NCBI RefSeq assembly: GCF_017311415.1
Contig: NZ_JAEKIS010000003.1
Coordinates: 1 to 64,000 of the forward strand
DNA: 64,000 bases
Reading direction: 5' to 3'
DNA from: Salipiger abyssi
Lineage (GTDB): Bacteria; Pseudomonadota; Alphaproteobacteria; Rhodobacterales; Rhodobacteraceae
Part shown: positions 8,847 through 18,191 of the stretch, one piece after another
Numbering within the stretch: position 1 is the stretch's first letter
Layout of the letters: the number at the start of each line of letters is the position of its first letter
Position numbers and translations under genes: made by a program
Notes under the pieces: model-generated
Database searches by the model: none
Seen by the model: only the letters and a program-made list of their open reading frames with translations
What the model was told of the DNA's origin: nothing

Positions 8847-8982
8847 GTCGGAAATCCTGTCGGGACAATATCGCGGCCACCGCAAAATCATGCGGCAGTC
8901 CGGCGCGAGCCTATCACGGATTTCTGCAACCTATAGGGGCTTTGCGGGGTCTTTCCCCTGAAATGGGATCCCCAGGAAATGA

Positions 8983-9013
8983 CAAACCCCCGAAAGGCGG
9001 CAGCCCCGGGGGT
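8983..9013 (-). terminator. Probable terminator of rpsU
   Basis: On the minus strand ACCCCCG pairs with CGGGGGT around a 14-base GC-rich loop, followed by TTTGTC. It sits 49 bases beyond the rpsU stop. The T-run is short. Confidence 0.5.
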
Positions 9014-9061
9014 CGTCTTCTGTGTCGGAAGGTCAGCTGCGTGACCTCAGGCGGCGAGATC

Positions 9062-9268
9062 TCAGAGGAGACCTTCGCGCTGGGCTTTCTTGCGTGCCAG
9101 CTTGCGGGCACGGCGGATCGCCTCGGCCTTTTCGCGTGCTTTTTTCTCGGACGGTTTCTCGAAATGCTGCCGAAGCTTCATTTCACGGAACACGCCTTCG
9201 CGCTGCAGCTTCTTCTTCAGGGCGCGGAGCGCCTGATCGACGTTGTTGTCGCGAACACTAACCTGCAT
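9062..9268 (-). CDS. rpsU: 30S ribosomal protein S21
   Basis: 68 residues, very basic, starting [20 protein letters not shown], a near-canonical bS21 N-terminus with a Lys/Arg-rich helical tail. It binds the 30S platform near the anti-Shine-Dalgarno sequence and helps mRNA selection. It is monocistronic here, divergent from COQ9. Confidence 0.97.
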   Translation of the reverse strand: MQVSVRDNNVDQALRALKKKLQREGVFREMKLRQHFEKPSEKKAREKAEAIRRARKLARKKAQREGLL

Positions 9269-9383
9269 GTGGTTTTCACCACCTTTCTAAGTTTGAGTTG
9301 CAAGGAATTGCAGGAAGCGCCCGTATAGCGCGCCTTGGCAGAATTGTCTAGACTCCTATGTATTGAGTCGAAGGAGAGGCCCC

Positions 9384-10070
9384 ATGACAGATGACATAGC
9401 TGGGCGCCTGCTGGATGCGGCGCTGAACCATGTCGCCTTCGATGGCTGGTCGGAAACGACCTTCCGCGCGGCGGTGACGGATGCGGAGATTGACCCGGTG
9501 GTAGCCCGGGGGCTCTATCCGCGGGGCGCGGTGGACATGGCGGTTGCGTTTCACAAGCGCGGCGACGACGCCATGATCACGCGGCTTCGGGAACTTGACG
9601 ATGACGGGCTCCGATATCGTGACAAGGTCACGCGCGCGGTGCGCACGCGGATCGAGGTGGTCAAGGACCGCGAGGCGGTTCGGCGCGGCACGACGCTCTT
9701 TGCGTTGCCGATCTATGCGCCCGACGGCGCCAAGCTGATCTGGTGCACGGCAGACCGGATCTGGGGCGCGCTCGGCGACACCGCCCGCGATTTCAACTGG
9801 TACACCAAGCGCGCGACGTTGAGCGGGGTCTATTCCTCGACGGTGCTCTATTGGCTGGGCGACGATTCGCCCGATCACCACGCGACCTGGGAGTTTCTCG
9901 ACCGCCGTATCGAGGATGTGATGCGAATCGAGCAGACAAAGGCCCGGATGCGCGACAACCGGCTGCTGAAACGGGTTTTCGCAGGCCCCGAACGGGTGCT
10001 AAGCAGCATCCGCGCGCCGCGATCGACGCGCGAGAACGATTTGCCGGGCGGCTGGACCGCCCCGAGATAA
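9384..10070 (+). CDS. COQ9-family protein (ubiquinone biosynthesis accessory)
   Basis: 228 residues from the ATG at 9384, chosen because AAGGAG sits seven bases upstream; a TTG seven codons earlier also opens the frame. The N-terminus resembles a TetR-like helical bundle and the C-terminal half carries the COQ9 segment WCTADRIWGALGDTARDFNWY. COQ9 proteins bind lipids and assist COQ7 hydroxylation in ubiquinone synthesis in mitochondria and Alphaproteobacteria. A quinone oxidoreductase follows 19 bases later, probably in the same operon. Confidence 0.9.
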   Translation: MTDDIAGRLLDAALNHVAFDGWSETTFRAAVTDAEIDPVVARGLYPRGAVDMAVAFHKRGDDAMITRLRELDDDGLRYRDKVTRAVRTRIEVVKDREAVRRGTTLFALPIYAPDGAKLIWCTADRIWGALGDTARDFNWYTKRATLSGVYSSTVLYWLGDDSPDHHATWEFLDRRIEDVMRIEQTKARMRDNRLLKRVFAGPERVLSSIRAPRSTRENDLPGGWTAPR

Positions 10071-10089
10071 GAGCATTTGGGAAAACTAC

Positions 10090-11073
10090 ATGACTGACAG
10101 CATGCGCGCCGTCGAGATTTCGGAACCCGGCGGCCCTGATGTGCTGCGCCTGACGGACCGGCCCGTGCCCGGCGCCGGGCATGGCGAGGTGGTGATCCGT
10201 GTCGCCTGGGCCGGGGTGAACCGGCCCGACGCGCTCCAGCGCGCGGGCAGCTATGCGCCGCCCAAGGGCGCCAGCGATCTGCCGGGGCTCGAAGCCTCGG
10301 GCGAGGTGGTGTCGGTGGGGCCGGGGGTGAGCTGGCCCGCCATTGGCGACAGCGTCTGCGCGCTGCTGCCGGGGGGCGGTTATGCGGACTACGTCGCGAC
10401 GCCTGCCGCCCATTGCCTGCCGGTGCCCGAAGGTATGGCGCTGCGCGAGGCGGCCTGCCTGCCCGAGACCTTCTTTACCGTCTGGTCCAACGTCTTCCAG
10501 CGCGGCGGCTTGCAGGCCGGCGAGCGCTTTCTGGTGCATGGCGGCTCCTCCGGCATCGGCACCACGGCGATCCAGCTCGCCTCGGCCTTCGGGGCGCGGG
10601 TCTTTGCCACTGCCGGCTCGGCGGAGAAATGCGCCGCCTGCACCGCGCTTGGCGCCGAGCGGGCGATCAACTACCGCGATGAGGATTTCGTCGATATCCT
10701 GCGCGGCGAGGGCGGGGCGAACCTGATCCTCGACATGGTGGGCGGCGATTACCTGCCGCGCAACGTCAAGGCGCTGGCGGATGAGGGGCGGCTGGTGCAG
10801 ATCGCCTTCCTTCAGGGGCCGAAGATCGAGCTGAACTTTGCCCATGTCATGATGCGGCGGCTGACGATCACCGGCTCGACACTGCGCCCGCAGAGCGATC
10901 TGGCCAAGGCGCGCATCGCGGCGGCGCTGCGCGAGGAGGTCTGGCCGCTGCTCGACGCGGGCAAGGTGGCGCCGGTGATGGATTCGGAGTTTGCGCTGGA
11001 GGATGCCGCGCAGGCACATGCGCGTATGGAAAGCTCCGCGCATGTGGGTAAGATCGTGTTGAAGGTCGCCTGA
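10090..11073 (+). CDS. NAD(P)H quinone oxidoreductase, PIG3-like MDR family
   Basis: 327 residues of the zinc-free medium-chain dehydrogenase/reductase superfamily. An N-terminal GroES-like domain (1-~120) precedes a Rossmann domain with the nucleotide-binding loop HGGSSGIGTTA near 150. The pattern LPGLEASGEVVSVG and the absence of the structural-zinc cysteine cluster fit the PIG3/QOR group. It likely reduces quinones or enones with NADPH. It is close to COQ9, but this does not prove a ubiquinone role. Confidence 0.88.
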   Translation: MTDSMRAVEISEPGGPDVLRLTDRPVPGAGHGEVVIRVAWAGVNRPDALQRAGSYAPPKGASDLPGLEASGEVVSVGPGVSWPAIGDSVCALLPGGGYADYVATPAAHCLPVPEGMALREAACLPETFFTVWSNVFQRGGLQAGERFLVHGGSSGIGTTAIQLASAFGARVFATAGSAEKCAACTALGAERAINYRDEDFVDILRGEGGANLILDMVGGDYLPRNVKALADEGRLVQIAFLQGPKIELNFAHVMMRRLTITGSTLRPQSDLAKARIAAALREEVWPLLDAGKVAPVMDSEFALEDAAQAHARMESSAHVGKIVLKVA

Positions 11074-11085
11074 GGCGGCAGGCGA

Positions 11086-11109
11086 AAGGGGGGGTGAAAC
11101 CCGCCCTAC
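11086..11109. repeat. Short diverged copy of the GTAGGGTGGGT intergenic repeat
   Basis: Read on the minus strand this reads GGCGTAGGGCGGGTTTCACC, close to the GTAGGGTGGGTTTTCAACCC unit between serC and serA. It lies at the convergent end of the oxidoreductase and DUF2189 genes. Confidence 0.4.
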
Positions 11110-11960
11110 GCCACGGCGCGGCGGTAGAAATGCCAGCTCGCATGGCCGAGCACCGGCAGCACCACGATGAAGCCCAAAAGCAGCGGGATCGCGGCGAGCA
11201 CCATCAGCACGGCGATCAGCGCGCCCCAGCTCAGCACCACGCGCGGGTTCTGCTTCAGCACGCGGATCGAGGTGGCCACCGCCACCGGCGCGCCGACCGG
11301 GCGGTCGAGCACCAGCGGGAAGGACACCACCGAAGTGGCCAGCGCCGCCAGTGCGAAGAGAAAGCCCACCGCGCAACCGATTACGATCAGCGCCCAGCCG
11401 CCCGGTGTGGAAGTGACCTGCGCCGCGAAGGCACTCAGGCTGTCGGGCGTGGCGGTGCCCATGGTGGCGCGATGGATCTCGGCGGCGGTAAGCATCCAGG
11501 CTGTGAAGAGCGCCGCGAGATAGATCCCCATCACGAGAACGGCACCGAAACCGGGCGCACGCAGCACGGCAAAGGCATGGCCCCAGCGGGGGTGTTCGCC
11601 CATCTCGCGCTGACGGCTCATCTCGTAGAGTCCCACCGCCGCGACCGGGCCGAGGATGGCAAAGCCCGAGATCAGCGGGAAGAGCAGCGGCAGCAGCTCC
11701 ATCCGGAAGCCGAGGGCGATCAGCAACAGGCCGACCACCGGGTAGACGAGGACGAGGAACATCACGTCGCTGCGACAGGCCTGGAAATCCTCCCATCCGG
11801 CGCGCAGCGATGCGCCGATATCCGACATCTGCATCTGCCGGACCTGCGGTTCGGCGGCGTCCTGGCTGCCCAGCTCGCGCGAGGCGGCGGCGAGGTGGCC
11901 GCCGGCGCCGCTCAGGCGCTGCGCAGTCCAGGATAGCGGGTTTCCGATCGTTTGGGCCAT
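11106..11960 (-). CDS. DUF2189-domain integral membrane protein
   Basis: 284 residues. After a ~50-residue soluble N-terminus there are six hydrophobic helices (about 65-110 twice, 135-160, 185-215, 240-270). The GWEDF segment followed by a membrane pair and the GHASWHFYRRAV ending match the DUF2189 family of inner-membrane proteins. Function is unknown in the family. It stands alone between two quinone oxidoreductase genes on the other strand. Confidence 0.85.
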   Translation of the reverse strand: MAQTIGNPLSWTAQRLSGAGGHLAAASRELGSQDAAEPQVRQMQMSDIGASLRAGWEDFQACRSDVMFLVLVYPVVGLLLIALGFRMELLPLLFPLISGFAILGPVAAVGLYEMSRQREMGEHPRWGHAFAVLRAPGFGAVLVMGIYLAALFTAWMLTAAEIHRATMGTATPDSLSAFAAQVTSTPGGWALIVIGCAVGFLFALAALATSVVSFPLVLDRPVGAPVAVATSIRVLKQNPRVVLSWGALIAVLMVLAAIPLLLGFIVVLPVLGHASWHFYRRAVA

Positions 11961-12163
11961 GGGTCTCCTCCCTCTGGCGTTGCGGGAGACGCCAGGCCGG
12001 CCCGGCCGGCACGCGGGCGGGCCGGACCGACCGGCGCCGCGTGCCGATCAGGGTAGCACGGATCGGGCGCTGCCGCGTTCACGAGGTCTTGTGCCCCCTT
12101 GTACCCCTGCGCAGGGCAGCGCAGGGTTCGCGGTAACAGATGCCTGAGACAGAGGAGAGGATC

Positions 12164-13150
12164 ATGGCCGGAACGGCGAGAACGGTGATCATTGAGGAAC
12201 ATGGCGGGCCGGAAAAGCTCAAGCTCGCAGATCTGCCGGTGGGCGAGCCGGGGCCGGGCGAGATCCGCATCCGCCACGCCGCCTGCGGGCTGAACTTCAT
12301 CGACTGCTACCAGCGCTCGGGGCTCTATCCGATGACGCTGCCGCATGCGCTGGGCATGGAGGGGGCGGGCATTGTCGAGGCGGTGGGCGAGGGGGTGAGC
12401 CATCTCGCTGCGGGCGACCGCGCCGCCTATGCTGCCATGCCGCCCGGTGCCTATACCGAGGCGCGGGTGATGCCGGCGGCGCAGGTCTGCAAGCTGCCCG
12501 ACGGGATCCCCTTCGAGGAGGGCGCGGCGATGATGCTGAAGGGCATGACCGTGCAGTATCTCTTTCACCGCACCACGCCCTTGAAAGCCGGGGATACGGT
12601 GCTGTTTCACGCCGCCGCCGGGGGCGTCGGGCTGATCGCCTGCCAATGGGCGAAATCCGAGGGCATCCGGCTGATCGGCACCGCTGGCTCGGACGAGAAA
12701 TGCGCGCTGGCGCTGGAGCACGGGGCGGATGCCTGTATCAACTATGCCACCGAGGACTGGGTGGCGCAGGTGCGCGACCTGACCGGCGGCAAGGGCGTGG
12801 ACGCGGTGATGGATTCGGTGGGCAAGGCGACCTTCGAGGGCTCGCTCGATTGTCTGAAGCCGCTGGGGATGATGATGTCCTTCGGCAATGCCTCGGGTGC
12901 GGTGGAGGCGTTCAATCTCGGTCTGCTGGCACAGAAGGGCTCGCTCAAGGTGACGCGGCCGACGCTCTTTACCCATATCGCCGATCACGACGCCTGCCAG
13001 GAGATGGCGGCGATGCTGTTTTCCAAGGTGCTGGCGGAGGAGGTGAAGATCCGCATCGACCAGCGTTTCCCGCTGGAGGACGTGGCGGAGGCGCATCGGG
13101 TGCTGGAGGCGCGGCGCACCACCGGCCAGACGATCCTGACGCTGAGCTGA
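12164..13150 (+). CDS. Quinone oxidoreductase, QorA type
   Basis: 328 residues from the ATG at 12164, preferred over an ATG eight codons earlier because AGAGGAGAGG lies just upstream. MDR superfamily: GroES-like domain, then a Rossmann fold with HAAAGGVGLIACQWAK and the CGLNFIDCYQRSGLYP segment typical of bacterial QOR. It reduces quinones one electron at a time with NADPH. It is the second MDR reductase within 2 kb, and their sequences differ enough that recent duplication is unlikely. Confidence 0.92.
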   Translation: MAGTARTVIIEEHGGPEKLKLADLPVGEPGPGEIRIRHAACGLNFIDCYQRSGLYPMTLPHALGMEGAGIVEAVGEGVSHLAAGDRAAYAAMPPGAYTEARVMPAAQVCKLPDGIPFEEGAAMMLKGMTVQYLFHRTTPLKAGDTVLFHAAAGGVGLIACQWAKSEGIRLIGTAGSDEKCALALEHGADACINYATEDWVAQVRDLTGGKGVDAVMDSVGKATFEGSLDCLKPLGMMMSFGNASGAVEAFNLGLLAQKGSLKVTRPTLFTHIADHDACQEMAAMLFSKVLAEEVKIRIDQRFPLEDVAEAHRVLEARRTTGQTILTLS

Positions 13151-13307
13151 GCGCGATGTGCGCCCGTGCCGGGCGCGCTTGTCTGAGCCCGGCGCCGCCT
13201 GTGGCGGCCCCGGGCGGAGTGGGGGCGCTGCCCCCTCGCGCGCCGGGGCGCGCTTTCCCCCGGGATATTTCAGGCCAATGGAAACGCCATGGTCTGGCCC
13301 GGCGGGA

Positions 13308-14270
13308 TCAGTCGCGCCAGGCGAAGAAGCCCGGGCCGGCTTGCGTCAGCAGATCGCGGGCGAGCTGGCGACCGAGATCGGCGCCGTCGGTCGCGGGGCC
13401 TGTGAGCTCGCCCGAATAGGCGGCGCTGCCGTCCGGTGAGAGGATCTCGCCGCGCAGCCGCAGGCTGGTGCCGTCGAGCTCGGCGAGCCCGGCGATCGGG
13501 GTTTCGCAGGAGCCGTCGAGCTCGGCCAGGAAGGCGCGTTCGGCGGCGAGGCGGGTGGCGGTCTCGCTGTCATGGATCCGGGCCAGCATGTCGCGGGCGC
13601 GGGGATCGTTTTCGCGGCGCTCGATGCCGATGGCGCCCTGCGCCACCGCCGGCAGCATCTCTTCGGGGGACATCGCCGTCATCGGCACCTCGCCTGACAT
13701 GCCCATGCGGTTCAGACCGGCCATGGCGAGGAAGGTGGCGGCGGCGGTGCCGTTTTCGAGCTTTTTCAGCCGGGTTTGCAGATTGCCGCGGAACTCGACC
13801 ACCGTGAGATCGGGGCGGCGGCTCAGCAGCTGGGCGCGGCGGCGCAGCGAGGAGGTGCCGACAACGGTGCCCGGGGGCAGTGCCGCAAGCCCGGCATGAC
13901 CGGGAGAGATGAAGGCGTCGCGCACATCCTCGCGCGGCAGGTAGCAGTCGAGCACCAGCCCGGCGGGCTGTTCGACCGGCATGTCCTTCATCGAATGTAC
14001 CGCGATGTCGATGCCGCCGGCCAGAAGCTGCTCTTCGATCTCCTTGGTGAAGAGCCCCTTGTTGCCGATCTCCTTCAGCGGCCGGTCGGCGGCGATCATG
14101 CTGCGGTCGTCGCCGGTGGTCCTGATCACCACGATCTCGAAGGCCTCCGCCGCCAGCCCGAAGGCGGCGGCGAGGCGGTCGCGGGTCTCATGGGCCTGGG
14201 CCAGCGCCAGCGGCGAACCGCGGGTGCCGATCTTCAGCGGCTGGGCGGGGGTGGGCAGGGTCATCGTCAT
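13308..14270 (-). CDS. hemC: Hydroxymethylbilane synthase (porphobilinogen deaminase)
   Basis: 320 residues from the ATG at 14270. It polymerises four porphobilinogen units into hydroxymethylbilane for heme, siroheme and bacteriochlorophyll. The dipyrromethane cofactor cysteine is C255 in [23 protein letters not shown] (13-25) and SLRRRAQL are the substrate-binding arginine regions. The frame stays open upstream, but that stretch overlaps hemE antisense and lacks homology. It is divergent from hemE with an 89-base shared promoter region, an arrangement common in Rhodobacterales. Confidence 0.96.
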   Translation of the reverse strand: MTMTLPTPAQPLKIGTRGSPLALAQAHETRDRLAAAFGLAAEAFEIVVIRTTGDDRSMIAADRPLKEIGNKGLFTKEIEEQLLAGGIDIAVHSMKDMPVEQPAGLVLDCYLPREDVRDAFISPGHAGLAALPPGTVVGTSSLRRRAQLLSRRPDLTVVEFRGNLQTRLKKLENGTAAATFLAMAGLNRMGMSGEVPMTAMSPEEMLPAVAQGAIGIERRENDPRARDMLARIHDSETATRLAAERAFLAELDGSCETPIAGLAELDGTSLRLRGEILSPDGSAAYSGELTGPATDGADLGRQLARDLLTQAGPGFFAWRD

Positions 14271-14318
14271 GGGGCGAAGCTTTATGTCGCGGGAATGGCT
14301 GTGGCAATGGGGCGCGAA

Positions 14319-14347
14319 TTGACATATTGCCGCCTGCGACGCGATTG
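14319..14347 (+). promoter_or_regulatory. Possible hemE promoter
   Basis: A consensus -35 TTGACA (14319-14324) is followed after 17 bases by CGATTG, a poor -10. It lies 13 bases before the hemE start, so the transcript leader would be very short. Tentative. Confidence 0.3.
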
Positions 14348-14359
14348 GGAGGCTGCGAG

Positions 14360-15391
14360 ATGACCAAGACGATCCTGCGGGCGCTGGCCGGAGAAACCCT
14401 GCCCACGCCGCCGATCTGGATGATGCGGCAGGCCGGGCGCTATCTGCCGGAATACCGCGCCACACGGGCGCAGGCCGGCGATTTCCTGTCGCTGTGCTAC
14501 AATCCGGAACTGGCCGCCGAGGTGACGCTTCAGCCGATCCGGCGCTATGGGTTCGATGCGGCGATCCTCTTTGCCGATATCCTGCTGCTGCCGCAGGCGC
14601 TGGGCGCCGATCTGTGGTTCGTGACCGGCGAGGGGCCGCGGCTCTCGACCATCACCAGCGACGCGGAGTTCGACAGGCTCGGGCGCGGCGAGATGATCCA
14701 CGACACGCTGAACCCGATCTACGAGACGGTGCGGATCCTGAGCCGGGAGCTGCCGGAGGAGACCACGCTTATCGGTTTCGCCGGGGCGCCCTGGACGGTG
14801 GCCACCTATATGATCGCCGGGCGCGGCACCCCCGATCAGGGGCCGGCGCATGCGCTGAAGGCGGAGAGCCGGGCGCTCTTCGAGAAGATCATCGAGCGGC
14901 TGACAGAGTCGACGATCGACTATCTGTCTGCGCAGGTCGAGGCCGGGGCCGAGGTGGTGAAGCTCTTCGACAGCTGGGCGGGCTCGCTGGAAGGCGAGGA
15001 TTTTACCCGCTACGCGCTGGAGCCCGCGCGGATCATCACGCAGGAGCTGAAGGCGCGGCATCCCGGCCTGCCGGTCATCGTCTTTCCGCGTCAGGCGGGG
15101 CAGGGCTATGTCGGCTTCCATCAGGCCACCGGCGCCGATTGCGTAGCCGTGGATGACAGCGTGACGCCGGAATGGGCGGCGGAGCATGTGCAGGTGGATG
15201 GCTGCGTGCAGGGCAATCTCGCCTCCTCGCATATGGTGACCGGCGGGCAGGCGCTGGTCGACGAGACAAGGCGTGTGGTGAAGGCGTTCTCGAACGGGCC
15301 GCATATCTTCAATCTCGGCCACGGGATCACGCCGGATGCCGACCCCGAAAACGTGCAGCTGATGATCGACACGGTGCGCGCGGGCGCCTGA
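14360..15391 (+). CDS. hemE: Uroporphyrinogen decarboxylase
   Basis: 343 residues from the ATG at 14360 (GGGAGG upstream). It removes four carboxyl groups from uroporphyrinogen III to give coproporphyrinogen III. The signature [17 protein letters not shown] is near the N-terminus, and [14 protein letters not shown] matches the second family signature. Divergent from hemC, so two heme steps share one control region. Confidence 0.97.
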   Translation: MTKTILRALAGETLPTPPIWMMRQAGRYLPEYRATRAQAGDFLSLCYNPELAAEVTLQPIRRYGFDAAILFADILLLPQALGADLWFVTGEGPRLSTITSDAEFDRLGRGEMIHDTLNPIYETVRILSRELPEETTLIGFAGAPWTVATYMIAGRGTPDQGPAHALKAESRALFEKIIERLTESTIDYLSAQVEAGAEVVKLFDSWAGSLEGEDFTRYALEPARIITQELKARHPGLPVIVFPRQAGQGYVGFHQATGADCVAVDDSVTPEWAAEHVQVDGCVQGNLASSHMVTGGQALVDETRRVVKAFSNGPHIFNLGHGITPDADPENVQLMIDTVRAGA

Positions 15392-15537
15392 CGCCCCTGG
15401 GCGGTGCGCGGCGTCTGGGGCGGCTGGTGTGCCCGGGATCACGCAATGCTGAGCCCGGTCTGCCGCCGTTCGCACCGGAGTGGGTTGCGCCGTAGCGTGG
15501 CGCGCGGCATCTAGTCGGCACCAGAAAGGATGCGTCC

Positions 15538-16257
15538 ATGCCCCCCATCTTTGCCGTGGGCGATATTCACGGCCAGCTTTCGCAGCTTCAGCAGGCGCTC
15601 GATTATATCGTCGAGGATCCGGAGGCGGGCGCACCGGTGGTGTTTCTGGGCGATTTCGTGGATCGCGGCCCTGAAAGCAGCGCGGTGATCGAGACGCTGA
15701 TGCGGGGCCAGTCGCTCGGGTTGAGCTGGATCTGCCTCATGGGCAATCACGACCGGTTTTTCCTGCGCTATCTGGAGAACCCGTTCTATCAGGATCCGCA
15801 GACGCGCAATCCGCATTTCTATACCGACCCGCCCATCGGGGGCGACAAGACGCTGGCCTCCTACGGGGTCGATGCTGATCCGCGCCGCGATCCCAAGGAG
15901 ATCCATGCCGATGCCGTCGCCGCCGTGCCGCAGGCGCATCGCGACTGGCTGGCGGCGCTGCCCCGGGTCTACGAGACGGAGCAGCAGATCTTTGTGCATG
16001 CGGGGCTCCGCCCGGGGGTTCCGATTGCCGAGCAAAGCGAGGACGATCTGCTTTGGATCCGTCGCGCCTTTCTGAACGATACGCGCGACTATGGCAGGCT
16101 GGTGGTGCATGGGCACACTGCCATCGACGTGCCGCATCTCTATGCGAACCGGCTCAATATGGACGGCGGAGCGGGCTATGGAAACCCGCTCTACCCGGCG
16201 CTGCTATTGGGCGGCGAGGTTTTTCTGCTGGGATCCCATGGGCGCGTCCGGCTTTAG
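15538..16257 (+). CDS. Serine/threonine-phosphatase-like metallophosphoesterase
   Basis: 239 residues. Motifs of the PPP-type calcineurin family appear in order: GDIHGQ (8-13), GDFVDRGPES, MGNHD, HAGLRPG and VHGHT. This is the short bacterial diadenosine-tetraphosphatase/PrpA-like layout. It may act on phosphoproteins or dinucleoside polyphosphates; the sequence does not decide. Its last 54 bases overlap the 3' end of the convergent SulP gene. Confidence 0.9.
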   Translation: MPPIFAVGDIHGQLSQLQQALDYIVEDPEAGAPVVFLGDFVDRGPESSAVIETLMRGQSLGLSWICLMGNHDRFFLRYLENPFYQDPQTRNPHFYTDPPIGGDKTLASYGVDADPRRDPKEIHADAVAAVPQAHRDWLAALPRVYETEQQIFVHAGLRPGVPIAEQSEDDLLWIRRAFLNDTRDYGRLVVHGHTAIDVPHLYANRLNMDGGAGYGNPLYPALLLGGEVFLLGSHGRVRL

Positions 16258-17976
16258 CGCGCACCACGCGTCATATTGCGACAGAAAGACCTGGCCCGAG
16301 AGATCGTGCAGGAAATGCGAGCGTTTCAGGCGGTCCATCACCGGGCCCTTGATCTCTGTCAGGTGCATCCTGATGCCCTGTTCCGAGAGCCGGCGGTTGA
16401 GCTCTTCGAGCGTCTCCAGTGCGCTCATGTCGACCTCGTTCACGGCGGGGAACATCAGCACCACATGGTTGAGGTTCTCGCATTCCGCGACCCGTTCCAG
16501 CACGTAATCCTCCAGGAAGCGCGCGTTGACGAAATAGAGGCTCTCGTCCACCCGCAGGGTCAGCACGCCGGGCAGGGTCTCGACCGTGTGGCGTTTTACA
16601 TTGCGGAAGTGATGGGTGCCAGGCACCAGCCCGACCTCTGCCACATGCGGTTTCGAGGTCTTGTAGAGATGCAGGAAGATCGACAGCAGCACGCCTGCCG
16701 AAACGCCCATCTCGACGCCGACCAGCAGGGTCAGCACGATGGTGGCGGAGACGGCGGTGAAATCCACCTTGGAGTAGCGCCAGGTTTTTTTCAGGATCGA
16801 GAAATCCACAAGGCTCAGCACTGCCACGATGATCGTCGCGGCCAGCGTCGCCTTGGGCAGGAAATAGAGCAGCGGCGTCAGCACCAGCGTGGCGATGCCG
16901 ATGCCGACGGCGGTATAGGCGCCGGCCGCAGGCGTTTCGGCGCCGGCGTCGAAATTCACCACCGAGCGGGAAAAGCCCCCCGTCACCGGAAAACCGCCGG
17001 TGACCGCCGAGGCGATATTGGAGGTGCCGAGGCCGATCAGCTCCTGGTCGGGGTCGATGCGCTGGCGGCGCTTGGCGGCGAGGGTCTGCGCCACCGAGAC
17101 CGACTCGACGAAGCCGATGATCGAGATCAGCACGGCGGGCAGCAGCAGCGTCTGCCACATGCCCGGATCGAAGGAGGGGGCGGAGAGCGGCGGCAGCCCC
17201 ATGGGCACCTCGCCCACCAGCCGGACGCCCTTGTCGCCCAGGCCAAAGATCCACGCGACCAGCGTCGTCACGACGACGGCGGCGACCGGGCCGGCCTTGG
17301 CAAAGATATCGGCCATGCGTTTCGACAGGCCGGCCTTGATCAGCAGCGGCTTGAGCCCCTTGCGGACCCAGAACAGGAAGGCGGTGGCCGCCACGCCGAT
17401 GACCAGCGTGATGAGATTGGTCTCGCCCAGATGTTCGAAGATCGACCGGACCAGCTCGACCAGCGTGTGACCGCCCGCTTCGATGCCGAAAATATGCTTG
17501 AGCTGGGAGGCGGCGATCAGGATGCCCGAGGCGGTGATGAAGCCGGCGATGACCGGGTGGGAGAGGAAATTGGCCAGAAAACCCAGTTTCAGCACCCCGA
17601 GCAGCGTCAGGAACACGCCGGAGATGAAGGCCAGCGTGATCGCGGCCAGAGCGATCTCCGCCGGTGAGGTCAGCCCGAGCTGGCCGATGGCTGCCGCCGT
17701 CATCAGCGACACCACCGCCACCGGCCCGACCGCCAGCGCCCGCGAGGTGCCGAAGATCGCATAGGCCACCAGCGGCAGGATCGAGGCGTAAAGCCCCATC
17801 TCGGCGGGCAGGCCGGCGAGCAGGGCGTAGGCCAGAGATTGCGGGATCAGCATGATCGTCACGATCACCGCCGCCACGAGGTCCGAGGTCGCGGTGTCGC
17901 GGTTGTAGGTTTTGGCCCAGGTCAGGATCGGCAGGTAGCGTGTCAGCAGATCGCGGGAGGGGCGGGGCACATTCAT
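16204..17976 (-). CDS. SulP-family anion transporter with STAS domain
   Basis: 590 residues. An N-terminal membrane domain of 12-14 helices (about 20-430) begins with the SulP signature region SLAYALLAGLPAEMGLY. A C-terminal STAS domain (about 450-560) follows, with the DMSALETLEEL loop that carries a phosphorylatable serine in relatives. SulP proteins move sulfate, bicarbonate or other anions across the inner membrane. An ATTC-N8-GAAT palindrome 67 bases upstream suggests persulfide-responsive control and hence a sulfur oxyanion substrate. The gene lies beside a sulfide:quinone oxidoreductase. The stop-end overlaps the convergent phosphatase by 54 bases. Confidence 0.93.
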   Translation of the reverse strand: MNVPRPSRDLLTRYLPILTWAKTYNRDTATSDLVAAVIVTIMLIPQSLAYALLAGLPAEMGLYASILPLVAYAIFGTSRALAVGPVAVVSLMTAAAIGQLGLTSPAEIALAAITLAFISGVFLTLLGVLKLGFLANFLSHPVIAGFITASGILIAASQLKHIFGIEAGGHTLVELVRSIFEHLGETNLITLVIGVAATAFLFWVRKGLKPLLIKAGLSKRMADIFAKAGPVAAVVVTTLVAWIFGLGDKGVRLVGEVPMGLPPLSAPSFDPGMWQTLLLPAVLISIIGFVESVSVAQTLAAKRRQRIDPDQELIGLGTSNIASAVTGGFPVTGGFSRSVVNFDAGAETPAAGAYTAVGIGIATLVLTPLLYFLPKATLAATIIVAVLSLVDFSILKKTWRYSKVDFTAVSATIVLTLLVGVEMGVSAGVLLSIFLHLYKTSKPHVAEVGLVPGTHHFRNVKRHTVETLPGVLTLRVDESLYFVNARFLEDYVLERVAECENLNHVVLMFPAVNEVDMSALETLEELNRRLSEQGIRMHLTEIKGPVMDRLKRSHFLHDLSGQVFLSQYDAWCALKPDAPMGSQQKNLAAQ

Positions 17977-18037
17977 GAGGGCTGTCCTGCAATTCGGTCA
18001 GAGACGGGCAACGGGGGAGTCGCCCTTTGCGGCGTAG

Positions 18038-18064
18038 ATATATTCAAAACACAGAATTTTTGAA
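18038..18064 (-). promoter_or_regulatory. SqrR/BigR-type operator and promoter of the SulP gene
   Basis: ATTC-N8-GAAT occupies 18043-18058. Read on the minus strand, a -10 like TATATC (18038-18043) and a -35 like TTCAAA (18060-18065) flank it, so a bound repressor would block RNA polymerase. ATTC-N8-GAAT is the published operator of SqrR in Rhodobacter. The promoter elements are inferred by eye. Confidence 0.7.
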
Positions 18065-18191
18065 GGGGGGAATGTGCGATGCTCCAGAATGTCGCGGGAT
18101 TGAGGTGGAGGCCCCGGGTCGAGCCCGGGGCGGGGAGCTCTGAACAACCCACCCCGTACCTGTTCCGGGGCCTCGTGGCCGGGCAACCGCG

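Noticed and set aside
9793-12012. A 739-codon open frame on the minus strand
   Set aside because: It runs antisense to COQ9 and both the oxidoreductase and DUF2189 genes, has biased low-complexity translation, and no family features; a by-product of high GC.
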